A DNA stretch of 64,000 nucleotides from Mixophyes australis (Eukaryota; Chordata; Amphibia; Anura; Limnodynastidae), in contig JAVHZZ010000009.1 of the NCBI GenBank assembly GCA_036250195.1, forward strand, positions 37,849,824-37,913,823, read 5' to 3'. Under the pieces are notes generated by a model that saw only the letters and a program-made list of their open reading frames with translations, did no database searches and was not told the DNA's origin. Both the position numbers and the translations under genes were made by a program. The first letter of the stretch is position 1; each line of letters opens with the position of its first letter. This document shows, in pieces, positions 24,263 to 37,799 of the stretch.

Positions 24263-24460
24263 GCCCTGTCGCTGAAATGATTGGTTTATTAAAGTGTGCA
24301 TGTCCTATTTCAACAACATAAGGGTGGGTGGGAGGGCCCAAGGACAATTCCATTTTGCACCTCTTTTTTTTCTTTGCCAGCTCATTTTGTGGGGGTCCAA
24401 ACAAAGCAATCATTTCAGCCACAGTAGTTTGGTAGGCCCTGTCGCTGAAATGAATGGTTT
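24230..24460. repeat. Tandem hairpin units in the hAT 3' region
   Basis: Two copies, about 173 bp apart, of a hairpin whose arms read AACCAATCATTTCAGC and its complement (24230-24287 and 24403-24460). The first stem is perfect over 17 bp. The second has a few mismatches. Confidence 0.85.
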
Positions 24461-24965
24461 GTTAAAGTGTGCATGTCCTATTTCAACAACATCATCTCCC
24501 AAGGACAATTCCAGCTTGCACCTGTTTTTTGGCCATTATATGCTCTTTGGGGCCTAGTTTTTCAAACTGCCATCCTGTCTGCCACTGCAGTGCCACTCCT
24601 AGATGGGCCACGTGTTTGTGCCGCCCACTTTTGTCGCTTAGCTTAGACATCCAGCTACCTTGGTGCAACCTTTTGGACTAAAAACAATATTGTGAGGTGT
24701 GATGTGTTCAGAATAGACTGGAAATTAGTGGAAATGAATGTTATTGAGGTTAATAATAGTGTAGGAGTGAAAAAAAACCCAAAATAATTGATTTTAGCAC
24801 TTTTTATGCTTTTTAAAGAAAAAATCAGAACCCAAAATCCGAAATCAGAACCAAAACCTTTCGTGGGGTGTTTTGGGAAAACAAATCAGAACCCAAAACC
24901 TCAAGCTAATCAGAACCCAAAACCCAAAACACCAAAAGTGCCCGGTGCACACCCTTAGTATGAAT

Positions 24966-25417
24966 TACACAAAACATTGATGTCTGTGTTTGTTTTTCTA
25001 CATTTTAGTCTTAGGCAACTGTTACAAATGTATCAGGTGCTCCTCTGTACTGTTGTATAGAAAATAGATTGGTTGACCAACTATAAACTATGAAGCAGCA
25101 GTGTGTATTTGGCTGAAGAGGCAGCTCATGTTTGGATGTGAGTTGTTCACGTGATATGAGGTTAAGTAATTGCTGAACTATGAAATCTCTATAATTCACA
25201 TCCAAGTTACAGAGAAAACGAGAATGATATTTATTTATGTTTTATAATAAAATATTGAAATCAAGCCGCCATATTCTATTTAGTTGGACAAACAATATTT
25301 TCCAAATTACCCTTTCAGTCTCTATTAACATCAACAAAACATTGACAAAAAGATATATACTGGAACCAATTGTAAACTGCATCACATGAGACTTAAAGAT
25401 TAAATATATTACAGGTG

Positions 25418-25463
<46 letters not shown>

Positions 25464-25690
25464 GGGATGGAAAGCTAGCATGTCCTACTATAAGGTTGAA
25501 TATTTCTTCTTTATTTATTTTGTCGATCTAGATTTAAAATATGCATTCTGCCTCGTTGTGATGTTGTGGTGATACTCATTATCCCACAACAGGTAACAGA
25601 AATACCTTCTTTTTAGTTTTCTTATGTTGACAAGTTTACATTACATTTTATTATATTGACATATTTCACCTTATGTCCTACATGGCAACA
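24966..25690. other. No recognised gene; (AT)n tract
   Basis: AT-rich. A pure (AT) microsatellite spans about 25419-25460. Confidence 0.5.
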
Positions 25691-25694
25691 TTTC

Positions 25695-25966
25695 AAAACT
25701 TCTCCCCCGAGGGAAGTCTTGCGACAGGGGGTAGAGGGTAGGAGGGGGCGTGGTGACGTTGCCGCGTCACCATATCCCGCCGACCACTATGAAATGTCTA
25801 AATTCATGGCACTGAATAGCGGGGGCTGGGCTTAATGCCCCACCCCCGCCATTCAAAGTCGTGACTTTCGGCGAATCTGGGAGGTTTGCCTACTCTTCCA
25901 GGAGTCCGGGAGGACTCCCCGAAATTCGGGAGCCTCCCGGGAACTCCAGGAGAGTAGGCAAGTATG
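25695..25966. mobile_element. GGCAAGTATG-family repeat (copy 2)
   Basis: Shares the right end (TAGGCAAGTATG) and the GGAGGGGGCGTGG block with the element at 18042-18338. The internal CCGGGAGGACTCCC words form short dyads. The left end is not clearly defined. Confidence 0.55.
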
Positions 25967-26193
25967 CCTTATGTTTACACATATTTAAACAGACAAGCAG
26001 CTCAGTCAGAGAACAGAGGACATCTACCATCACAAGTTATCTCTAAATTTCTTTTCTATATTAATGCAAAATTAAAATATGCATTTTTCATAAATATACA
26101 CAATATATTTCACAGTCAGCAGCATTTAAACAAACCCCTTATATGTCCTGAAGAAAATTGCCTCACAAATGAAAAGTCAAGAGTAGAGTCCAT

Positions 26194-26514
26194 GGGCCTG
26201 AGTCATTAAGGAGAGCAAAGTAAAAAAAAAAAAAAAAAAGGAGTACGTTTGGTCCTGGATAAACCATGTCACAACGCAAGGGGTGCAAATTAGTTTATTG
26301 TTTTGCACATAAGCAAAGCAGTGGCTGTTTTTTTTATGTAGCACACAAATACTTGATAGCTTAATTTTTATACTAAAATCTACAGTTGATCTAGTACCCC
26401 AACTATAAATCTGACCCCACATTTTAAATTTACCCCCCCCCTCCAATGCAACCTGATTTTCCCAGGTGCAAAGTTACTCCATTTTTTATATGTTGCTCCC
26501 CTTAATGACTCAGG
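26194..26514. mobile_element. Miniature element with CCTGAGTCATTAAGG ends
   Basis: The terminal inverted repeats are CCTGAGTCATTAAGGAGAGC and, inverted, CCTGAGTCATTAAGGGGAGC. It contains A-runs and a C-run. Non-coding. A possible left-end relative (GGGCCTGATTCATCAAG) lies at 47866. The superfamily is undetermined, although the GGGCCT start recalls Harbinger miniature elements. Confidence 0.75.
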
Positions 26515-27967
26515 ACACATGTTTTAATAGCTCTTTGTGGAGAGCATGTGAGTGTACTCATCTATTACAGATTTTTACACACAAACACACAGACTCTCAT
26601 ATATATATATATATAAATGTATATATATATATATATATATATATAGATATATGTATTGTATTTATAAGCCGCCAACATGTTCCACAGTAATGTAACGCTG
26701 AAGAGCTTTGAATTGACGTGGGCCCACTCTTATCTAATTTATTAACGGCTGGAGATAGATATTAAAATGGAGTCAGTTCTAAAATGTCTGTAATCTTCCG
26801 TAATCCTTGTATTTTGTAATCAAGTTAATAAGCTTCTCCTCCTCAAACACAATTAAATATTGTACGTTTCCTTTCCTGGAACCCGCCAGTTTTTCAGCTT
26901 TGAGAGAATCGTTAAAGCATTTTAAATCAACAACTAAGGCACAACAGTTTAGTAGAATTCCAGTTTAAATCGGTTAATGAAGAATTATTTATCGAAAGTG
27001 AGAACTTTGAAAACCCCACAGCACTATCAGATAAAAACACCATATTAATAAAAAAGTGTATATATATTTATAACCATACCTTAGAAAAGAACACTTACTT
27101 TAATGTGGCTCTTGTTCGGTAATAGTTTTAAGAATAGTCCAGATGTAAAGACGTTTGTTATCGCTTACAAAGTGAAACTGCCAAACCGTGGACCTTGAAT
27201 ACAATATTTTACTCTAATTGTTCCACCGCAAAGAAAAAAAAAGAAAAAATATGCTTGATTTATGCTTTACAGGGCACAGAGAATTTCTGTACTGCACTTC
27301 AGTCTTAGTTGTGATGAGTTCATGTCTGAAGCCAGGGTCCCTTTTAATAACAAAAGACTGAATCGGTTTTAAATTATTTGCCTCATTGGACTCTGGAAAC
27401 ACGTGATCATGTGGAAAAAAATATAAAATGTCTCTTTTGAAAATATATTACAGGCAAGCAAAAAAAGATACTCATTTTAGATGAAACAATAAGCAGCTGT
27501 AAGGATAATCAGGAAAAAGCCAACTGATTGAAAAAATTATACAACAAATATTCCAAATTAGAATATTTTACAATAGCTATATATAAGATTTTTGGGTTGG
27601 AAATGTAATTATCTCTTCCCTTCTGCATCAGATAATAAGAATAATAGTTATTCTTCTTCTTATTATTATTAATATTATTCTTTATTGATATAGTGGAGAA
27701 GTAAAGTTCCAGGGCTGAAATGAGTGTGTATTGGAGAATATATGATGGTTATGGATGGTGGTAAAATAAATTTGGTTAAATAAATTGTGATTTTTATTCA
27801 AACTATGAGTTATAAGATAAACAATGCAATTTATACACTGGTGGTACATAAACAAGGTGATGTACACAAGGTAATAGTCGCATGGTTCCGGCCAGAACAA
27901 ATAGCTAAAAATAAAGATGCATGCAAGCTTAAAAGTAGGTGCCTATAGTAGCTGGGGCAGATACTCA
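26515..27967. other. No recognised gene; (TA)n tract
   Basis: An interrupted (TA) tract lies at 26599-26652, and an ATT-rich simple stretch near 27650-27690. Otherwise AT-rich, with no coding potential. Confidence 0.5.
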
Positions 27968-29768
27968 GGGCCTCATTTAGAGTCGGACGCAAAGTCCATT
28001 TTAGGCGCATTGACCACAAAACCACTATCACGCATGTGCAGCAAGCACCATATCCGCCTGCATCCTGGACACAATTTACACTTGCGCTAGCTTGCCGCTT
28101 ACTACGAGGAAAAGGGCGGTTCACGGAACTGTGAAGGCGTGAACTTGTATAATATAGACACAGGGCGTGTAACCCCATAGGTAAAATCAAAAACAATCAA
28201 GAGATTGTAGTTTGTAATTGGTCCTCTGGCGCATACCCTCCTTCCTCTTGCCACTATTTAATGTTGGTTGCCAAAATGAATGTGTCTGTTCCAGAGACAG
28301 AAGTAGCGATGTAGGGAAGCGGGGAGGAGAGAGCTCGCCAGTTCCCCAGTGCACTGCATCTGCTGCACCAGTGGTAGTTCCGCCACCGGTTTGTTCTGTA
28401 TGACAGGCGGAGCTGAGTCCTGGGAAAAATGGCTGCATACAGTTGCCCTGGGGCTTTAACTAGGGGGAGGCAACAACTTAGGTAGATATTTTCTTTGTTG
28501 GTTGCATGTTTTGCGTAAAATCGCACTGTGCATGCCAAGGAGAGGAGCATACGCCAGAGAATGCAGCAGCATCCAATTAATCTTCGAGCGCAACAGAGAC
28601 TTGCGACAGCCTCTGATTTCAGTGGCGGAATAGGGGGGGGGGGAAGAGCAGATGCACATAGTCAAAGTACAGTAAAGGCATTTTCCCGGCTGGTGTATGC
28701 GTTTCAAGCTCCGGCGTATGCAGAGGTACACTGTTTTTCATACGTAAGGTTTGCATCTTCTCAAGGTCAAATCTAACTCATGGATAATAGTGAAGACCAA
28801 AAACAACATTCCTCAACTAATGGGAGAATGGACTATTTACCTGCATACCTGTGCACGCTCATCTCGTTATACAACACTTTATAAGAACAACAGAGGGAGA
28901 TTTCATTGGTGCCATTTTGCCAAATGGATAATTACATTCTATTGCTTTCTCAGGCTTATAGTATTGTGATATACCAAAGAGGTACGTTCTTTTATATTGT
29001 ACAAGCAGTGCAAACTTGGGCAAATGTTTGAAATAGTCTCTGCTTTTCAAATAATTTTCAGACATTTTTAATGAAGCAATGTCACACAATACCAATGCTT
29101 GTCTGTTTTAAAATGTTATGTGAGTGTTGTACAATTTCTACATGCTTGCATACTTTGCATTGTCCTTGTGTACTTAACAAGCTTTTAAAAGTCTTGCCTA
29201 TGTCGTCTATTATGTACGCTTATGCAATACCATACATTTGTAATGTGGTTGTTTTTTTTTTTTTTTAGAATTAAATTAAATTGTCATGTTTCATAAATTT
29301 CATGCCATTTTTACTTTTATATTTTTTTGGACTATTTTACAGAAACATGGTTATGAGCCTTAATAGATCCATGCTAGTTGTAAGCATGTCTCTATTGTAT
29401 AATTTACAAGGAGACTACAAAATCTGCAAGGCATTAGATATTTTTTCATCCAACTTTCTCACATATAGCCAGGCATGGCCATGGTGGAAGCCGGGAATCT
29501 GGTGGACGACAGGCGTTGTCTCCTCCAAAACCAGCAACTGATACATCGTCGCCGGCCCAAGGGGCGTGCCTTCAGGCCACATGTCAGCCTCTGTGGGATG
29601 TCTGATGCTGAGGTGGTCCGTTGCTATCGGTTACCACTTCATGTCATCATGGACATCCTGTGCCTGGTTGCTAGATGGCTGGGAGCACCCATGACTCATT
29701 TGCCTTCAGGCAATCAGACATGTGGCACAGATTACAACAGAGGCAAGGAGTGCAAGGCCACATGGTGA
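27968..29768 (+). mobile_element. PIF/Harbinger element, left end plus transposase piece
   Basis: The left terminus GGGCCTCATTTAGAGTCGGA matches the miniature element at 3750-4213, and similarity continues for about 200 bp. A transposase-like exon lies at 29475-29765. The matching right terminus is not found downstream, so the element is truncated or disrupted. I place the visible end at the end of the transposase piece. The middle (28200-29450) contains no domain I recognise. A second Myb-like gene, usual in autonomous Harbingers, could not be shown. Confidence 0.65.
29475..29768 (+). pseudogene. Harbinger transposase N-terminal fragment
   Basis: A 97-residue frame opens with a short acidic segment, then an arginine-rich block, FRPHVSLCGMSDAEVVRCYR and a hydrophobic helix (LPLHVIMDILCLV). 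This wording is typical of the N-terminal region of HARBI1-like transposases (FR..., SD-E--RRYR). The catalytic DDE domain that should follow is absent: the frame ends soon after a CNQTCG-like stretch and the downstream sequence is not coding. A pyrimidine tract followed by AG just upstream (near 29468) could be a splice acceptor. Family assignment is moderately sure; function is lost. Confidence 0.6.
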
Positions 29769-29875
29769 CGCATGTCTATTAGGTACTATTTACTTTCATA
29801 TCATTATTTGCAAGTAACCCTTTGCAGTCCTAAATTAAATATATTGGTGTACACTGTAATCATAAATGGTAGGTC

Positions 29876-30623
29876 CAGAGCCGTAACTTGGGTGGTGCGG
29901 GCGGTGCCGTCGCCCAGGGCGCAAGTCCAAAGAGGGCGCAGCATCCGCCTGCTACCTAGCTCTGTTGCCAGTGATAAGAAAAGCCTTTGACTTCCGCAGT
30001 GGAACGCATGCGTGTTCCACAGACAGGAAGTTCGGCATTTGCGTTCCAAATACCGAACTTCCTGTCTGTGGAAGACACATGCGTTCCACTGCAGAAGTCA
30101 AAGGCATATCTTGAGTGAAAGGCTCCGCTGCCATGCACCGCTGCGTCGTGTCTGCACTCTCCTCCAGGTCTGCTGTTTGTGTTCCCTCCCGTGTCTGCAG
30201 GCCCTCGGGTAAATAACATTGTTTTTTGATCTCTCTCTCTCTCTCTCTCACCAATGTTTGTTTGAGAGACAAGGATAAGGGATCACAATTTTTTTTCACA
30301 ATATATTAAAGTCACTTCAACCTACACATACTGCAGTATTTCAGTTACATTGACCCATTATACAAATAAAACACATAATTTACTATCACAATTCTTATTT
30401 GAGAATTAAGTGCACAATACATACCACTATATATTTTTTGCATGCTTTAAATAGTCATTAGGGCAGAGAGCCAGTTGTTAATTTATTGGAATCCCACCAC
30501 TGTGTGTGTGACACACCCACATTAGGTTGGCCACACCCACTTGACAAATGCCACTCCCACTTAGATGGGGTGCGATGGTACCCTGTCTCTCCCAGGGCAC
30601 CAAAATGTCTAGTTGCGGCACTG
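29876..30623. mobile_element. hAT non-autonomous element, 748 bp, 8-bp TSD
   Basis: The ends CAGAGCCGTAACTTGG and, inverted, CAGTGCCGCAACTAG are flanked by the perfect duplication GGTAGGTC (29868-29875 and 30624-30631). It is the same family as 17787-17952. It holds a strong internal palindrome (29978-30112) and a (CT) run at about 30229-30250. Frames over it arise from the palindrome and are not genes. Confidence 0.9.
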
Positions 30624-30631
30624 GGTAGGTC

Positions 30632-31062
30632 TAGCACCTTTGCAAAATATTATCACTCTTTCCATTATGGTGTACTTGTAGAATTAATTTGTTAAATAAT
30701 GTAGCATTACAGTAGCACCATATTATGTTAAATTATCTCCCTAATTATTTGTATGTTTAGTTACTAGTTACTAATAATTGTCTTTTCCGTTCTTCTTACT
30801 CTTTAAAAGTTTCCACCAGTACCCTTTTCCGCCCTTGGCTACTTACTCCCATATTAAATCCGCACAGAGCAAAAAGTCGTATACAATTTGGTGCATAAGT
30901 CCAACAGATCGGTTATAGAGTGGATTTGTAGCCTTTTAAAGGCCAGATTCTGTTGCCTTGACCGGTCTGGCGAGCTCTTACGTATGCGCCCAACATCTTT
31001 GCTCTGTTTGTGGAATTCCAAAAAATCATGATCAGGAGTGGCGTTCCATGGCTGGAAGATGA
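30632..31062. other. No recognised feature
   Basis: No coding potential and no named repeat. It ends where the L2-type LINE tail begins. Confidence 0.45.
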
Positions 31063-31440
31063 TCATCATTATCATCAACATTTATTTATATATAGCACCA
31101 GCAAATTCTGTAGCACTTTACAATTGGGAACAAACATTAATAAGACAATACTGGGTAATACATACAGACAGAGAGGTAAGAGAACCCTGCTCGCAAGCTT
31201 ACAATCTATAGGACAATGGGAGTTTGAAACACAAGGTCATGTGCTACAACATTATGCACAATGGACCAGCTAGAATGCAAAGGTAAAAGTATTGAGTGAG
31301 CTGTGTGTGTGTGTTGCAATGTTGGTCAGAGGGTTGTTGTCTTTCGTTAGCTGTGTAGAGGATGGTAATAGGGTAATCTAGGGAAATTAAGATGGTGGTT
31401 GAGGAATATCATAACCTTGTCTGAAAAGGTGGGTTTTCAG

Positions 31441-33591
31441 TAGAGATGCTCACTGACCCCCGTGTTTTGTTTTTGTTTTTGGTTTTGGATCTGGATTACC
31501 TTCGTGTTTTGATTTTGGTTTTGGTTTTGCAAAACCGCCCTTGCGTGTTTTGGTTTTGTTTGGTTTTGTTTTGCTATTTTGATTAAAAATCAATGTTTTT
31601 GGGCCTAAAATAACCTAATGTAGTGCTCCACCTGTTTCTTTGATAAGTAAGGTAATTCTAAAGCTAATAAATTAGGAAGAAAACAGTTTAATCCCTGGTA
31701 GGCCGTCCTTAATTCTCCACACAAACCTGGTTGTCTTCCTCTTCATCTTTGCCTATTGGCAATGCAGCCATTGTCTTTGGGTGTTACACCCTCCACTTGT
31801 AGTTGAATAAAAAAAAAGCAGCCTGCATAGACTGTGGAATTAGAAAGTAAAAATAAATGGACCACAGTAGTTTGGTGGCTATATGTGCCCCCCCCGCCCT
31901 CCACTTGTAGTTGAATAGAAAAAAAGCAGCCTGCACAGACTGTGGAATTAGAAAGTAAAAATAAATGGATCACAGTAGTTTGGTGGCTATCTATGCCCCC
32001 CCTCCCCGCCCTCCACTTGTAGTTGAATAGAAAAAAAGCAGCCTGCATAGACTGTGGAATTAGAAAGTAAAACTAAATGGACCCCGGTAGTTTGGTGGCT
32101 ATCTATGCCCCCCCCCCCGCACTCCACTTGTAGTTGAAAAGAAAAAAAGCAGCCTGCATAGACTGTGGAATTAGAAAGTAACTCTCCACTAGGAGTAAAA
32201 TAGTAAACTATTCAGCCGTTATAGTCTAGAATATAAATAGAAATTGAGAAAGGCAATTTGGTATCTGTCTGCATCATAATCATCAACATCATCATTAGTG
32301 CCCTCGTCGCCTACACAAATCTCCCCCTTATCCTCTTCTAATTCAAAAGTGGCATCCTCAATTGGTGTATCACTGACTACACTCGGGCTGTTAAGGCACA
32401 CATCAGCAGAACTGCTGAAAGGAACCTTCTTTATGGGTACACTGTCACTAACAGAATGCTCACGATTAGACATACCACTGGTGGATGGACTCTCTACAGG
32501 GATTGGTGTCATTTCTGATTCAGAGCATACATTATCCTCTAATGCTTTACTATTTTCTTGCAGCTCAGCTTTCACGCGTAACAGTACTTGTGCACCACTT
32601 TTAGACTACAAATTACTTGGTTTTGCTTTGTCACGAGTGTCCGTACAAGAAAAAGGCTCAGTAACATTTTTTGATCTGCTACTAATAGAGAAAGGCCAAG
32701 GCCTCATTCTTTCTTTGCCACTGCGTGTGTAGAATGGCATGTTGGCAATTTTTTTTTCATCGGCAGTTAACTTTTCCTTAGTTACACTTCTTTTTCGCTT
32801 CAACACGGTAAATTTTGTTTTGGTGTGTGTTTTTTTGACTGATTTCAAAAGACTGTGTAGTTTGACATCGCATTTCCCAGATGACGTACTGGGAACACTA
32901 CCATCAGGACTGGTGACAAAACCTGGTTGCTGATTCGGCTCATATGTGGACTGCTTAGAATCCATTATGAGCCCATGCACTTGTAGTGCTACAAATTGTT
33001 TTAGATACTGCTGACAAATATGACTTTTGACAGCCAGAAATATTAATGCAAAAGAATGGGGGACACCCCAAAAGCACTTGGGAGTGCTAAAAATTATTTT
33101 TTAAATATGCTGACAGATAGTACTTTTGACAGCCAGAAATATTAATGCGAAAGAATGGGGGACACCCAAAAAGCACTTTGGAGTGCAACAAATTATTTTT
33201 TTAAATCTGCTGACAGATAGTACTTTTGACAGCCAGAAATATTAATGCAAAAGAATGGGGGACACCCCAAAAGCACTTGTAGTGCCAAATTTTGGGAAAA
33301 AAAAAAGACTCCTCTATCCTCCTCTCTTCTCTATCGATTGTTAGCAGAATTGGAATCAGAATTGTATTGTCTGTCCCTGCTATAATCAGCCTGTGACTAC
33401 ACCCTGCTCTATCCCTATGTCAAATGGCGATGGATTGCTGTGGAGGTAGGTATTTATAATTTTCAAGTATCGTGAGAACCGAGCCGCGAGATCCGACAAT
33501 GTCACAATGACGTTCGGCCTTGATTTGGATTCCGAGCGGGCGGGAGAGTACCGAGTTTCGGTTCTCGGGGAACCGAGCCCGCCCATCTGTA
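31441..33591 (-). mobile_element. Internally deleted hAT element inside the L2 LINE
   Basis: The ends TAGAGATGCTCAC and, inverted, TACAGATGGGCGGGCTCGG are flanked by the perfect 8-bp duplication GTTTTCAG (31433-31440 and 33592-33599). It is a relative of the element at 49142-61874 in opposite orientation. It keeps the N-terminal transposase region (32219-32980, minus strand) but lacks the BED finger, catalytic and dimerisation parts, so it is non-autonomous. About four 107-bp repeats lie at 31790-32190 and about three 98-bp repeats at 33020-33290; both arrays have counterparts in 49142-61874. Confidence 0.9.
32219..32970 (-). pseudogene. hAT transposase N-terminal remnant
   Basis: On the minus strand, a start near 32964 leads into a lysine-rich segment (FTVLKRKR, then IANMPFYTRSGKERMRPWP). 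After a stop at about 32606 an open acidic segment (32219-32575) follows, including PVESPSTSGM and ending in a stretch of D and E. The order and wording match 50010-50700 of the hAT at 49142. Coding then stops where the internal deletion begins. No catalytic residues are present. Confidence 0.85.
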
Positions 33592-34231
33592 GTTTTCAGT
33601 GAGCGCTTGAAGGTTTTTTAGACTATATAGAGGAAAGTCTTACTGTGTGTGGTAGGGAATTCCACGAAGTGGGTGCAGCCCGGATAAAATCCTGCAACCG
33701 AGAATGGGAGGATGTGATGAGAGTGGAAGAGAGATGTAGATCTTGTGCAGAACGGAGGTGTCTAGTTGGGAGATATTTTGAGACAAGTGAGGAAATGTAT
33801 GTCAGTGCAATTTTGTTGATGGCCTCATATGTTAGTAGAATAATTTTATATTGGATTCGTTGAAATACAGGCAGCCAATGTAGAGACTGAAAGAGTGGCT
33901 CAGAAGAGGAATAACGGTTTGCAAGGAAAATCAATCTAGCCGCTGCATGCAAAATAGATTGTAGGGGTTCAAGTCTGACTTTGAGAAGACCAGTAAGGAG
34001 GGGATTGCAATAGTCAATGCGGGAGATGATGAGTGCATGATTTAATGTTTTTGCAGTGTCTTGTGTCAGATATGTGCGTATTCTGGAAATGTTCTTTAGG
34101 TGTATGTAACATCATTTAGATATAGAGTTGATGTGGGAAATAAATGTCAGTTGTGAATCAAGGATTACACCTAGGCAACAGGCTTGCGGGGTGGGATTTA
34201 TGGTCCTTTTATCAACAGAAATAGAAATGTG

Positions 34232-34482
34232 CCGGCCGTCTGTTTCCCCTCCCTTTAGGATGTAAGCTCTTATGAGCAGGGCCCTTCTCCCTCCTGTGTC
34301 TCTACCTTCTCTTCTGCTCCTACTCCATTATATCTGCTTTGCCTGGAGCGTCTGAAGTTTTGGTACTAGTTGTTTATTGTTCTGTACTGTTATTCCCTGT
34401 AATGTCCATTGTTTGTACTGTGTTCGGCGCTACGGAAACCTTGTGGAACCTTATAAATAAATAATAATAATAATAATAATAA
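34232..34482 (+). repeat. LINE 3' tail inserted in the L2 element
   Basis: Nearly identical in layout to 8335-8578, ending CGGAAACCTTGTGG and (AAT)n. It interrupts the minus-strand L2. An AATGT word at both junctions could be a short target duplication. Confidence 0.7.
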
Positions 34483-34519
34483 TGTCAGGCAGGAAGCTGG
34501 GTGGGAATATTATTAATTA

Positions 34520-36306
<1,787 letters not shown>

Positions 36307-37262
36307 TGTTATGATTCTCATGAGTTGTCTATGGCGCAGAGTCTAACTTACCCCCCGGTCTTCACCAAGAACCGTGGCAAGGCAGGATGTATTTTGCTGC
36401 CAGAGATCCGCACATCGCGGCCCTTAGGTGAGCCCACTGACATGATAGATGACAGATGGTTGATAGAGACCAAGGCTGGACCAGGGAGAGCAAACTCTGT
36501 AGCATTAGTGTAGTACAGTGAGGCAAAGCAGGATTTAGTAGCTGAAGTGGTACAGCACACTCAGAAAAATCCTAAGCCATATGGGCAGCCTAGTGGTTAG
36601 CACTTCTGCCTTACAGCACTGGGGTCATGAATTCAATTCCTGACCATGGCCTTATCTGTGAGGAGTTTGTATGTTCTCCCCGTGCTTGCGTGGGTTTCCT
36701 CCGGGTGCTCCGGTTTCCTCCCACACTCCAAAAACATACTGCTAGGTTGATTGGCTGCTATTAATTGGCTGTTAATTAGTCTGTCTGTCAGTGTGTCTAT
36801 GTGTGTATTAGGGAATTTAGACTGTAAGCTCCAAGGGGGCAAAAAACTAATGTGAGTAAATTCTCTGTACAGCGCTGCGGAATTAGTGGCGCTATATAAA
36901 TAAATGGTGATGATGATGATGATAATAATCAGTGGAACACCAGGTCATATACCCTGAAGAAACACAGCACACAGGAGAGTTGCTGGGTTGGATACACTGG
37001 AGCACAGACAGTAGTCAGTATGGATAGCCAGGTCAGATACACAGGAACACAGACAGCAGAGTGGATGTCCAGAAGCAGAGGTCTTAGAAGCCAAAAGGTC
37101 ATACACAGGGAAACATCAGAATGCAGCACAAGGATACACAGGGAGAGCCAGACACCAAGTGGTAACTTGTTGTTTTGGCAAGGCTGCAGGGTCAGGGTGA
37201 GCTTTATATACTCTGCAGAGAAATTAGCAACACAGGAATGTGGAGCAGGTAAGTTTGTGACA
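36307..37262 (-). mobile_element. Gypsy C 3' LTR (minus strand), interrupted by a SINE
   Basis: On the minus strand it starts TGTCACAAAC at 37262 and ends AATCATAACA at 36307, the TG...CA form of an LTR. Just before the start is the purine tract AAGAGAGGAGAG (37266-37277). A TATA box (TATATAAAGC, 37201-37210) lies soon inside, consistent with an LTR promoter. The V-SINE at 36583-36932 is inserted in it. Confidence 0.65.
36583..36932 (+). repeat. V-SINE, full length
   Basis: The order is: tRNA-like head (GCAGCCTAGTGGTTAGC and a box-B-like GGGGTCATGAATTCAATTCC), the V-domain with TGTTCTCCCCGTGCTTGCG and GGTTTCCTCC, the GGGAATTTAGACTGTAAGCTCC block, and an L2-type tail GCGCTATATAAATAAATG ending in a GAT microsatellite. 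It is presumed transcribed by RNA polymerase III and moved by an L2-type LINE. It is the best-preserved copy in the window. Confidence 0.88.
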
Positions 37263-37799
37263 GTACTCTCCTCTCTTAAGGGTGGACACTGGGCACCCTA
37301 AAAGGTTTGTGAATAAATTTCTTATGTTTTTAAAAAAAAACATCTGGAGCATAAAGATTTTTAGCAAGAATCCAGGACCACTCCTTGCGTCCATAACCCT
37401 TCCAGTCAACTAGAAATTGAAGAGAACCCCTGGAAATACAAGAGTCTAAGACTTAATCAACTTCATATTCTTGGTCTTGTACAGAGACAGCCGCGGGAGG
37501 CCTATTGGAGGAAGAAAATTTGTTAATAACAAGTGGCTTAATAAAACACATTAAGTATCCTCAAGGTGGAAGGTAATTCCAATCGAAACAACACAGGGTT
37601 AATGACCTCCGATATCTTAACTGGACCAATGAAGCGGGGAGCAAATTTCCTGGAAGGAACCTGGAGGCAAAGAGTCCGAGTGGATAGCCACACTTTATCA
37701 CATGGAAAAAGCAGGAGATTAGGCTGTCTCTTCTTAGCAAAAACCTTCTTGTTTAGAGTAGAGGTTTGAAACAGACTCTGTTTGATTTGGGCTCACCGA
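37263..37799 (-). pseudogene. Gypsy C integrase C-terminal remnant
   Basis: On the minus strand, the segment around 37560-37660 reads as the C-terminal part of a Ty3/gypsy integrase: KFAPRFIGPVKISEV followed by NPVLFRLELP. That is the conserved strand pattern found just upstream of the chromodomain in chromoviruses. Downstream (37300-37560) the frame is broken before the purine tract and LTR. Everything upstream of 37799 on this strand has been displaced by insertion of gypsy A, whose LTR starts at 37800. Confidence 0.7.

Larger units (their letters stand above)
19719..24957 (+). mobile_element. Near full-length hAT transposon (5.24 kb)
   Basis: It begins TAAGGATGAGC and ends GTGCACACCCTTA, and is flanked by the perfect 8-bp duplication GTATGAAT (19711-19718 and 24958-24965), the hallmark size for hAT. 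Left to right it holds a G/C-rich subterminal dyad (19731-19800), imperfect TGAGTCCAGTGGTGCTTT-type repeats (about 19960-20150), an AT-rich block, a 58-bp tandem array (20330-21090), the transposase region (21135-24262), two tandem hairpin units (24230-24460), and a right end rich in AACCCAAAAC-type words. Non-autonomous relatives in this window are 57387-59859 (same family, opposite orientation) and, more distantly, 31441-33591 and 49142-61874. Confidence 0.92.
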
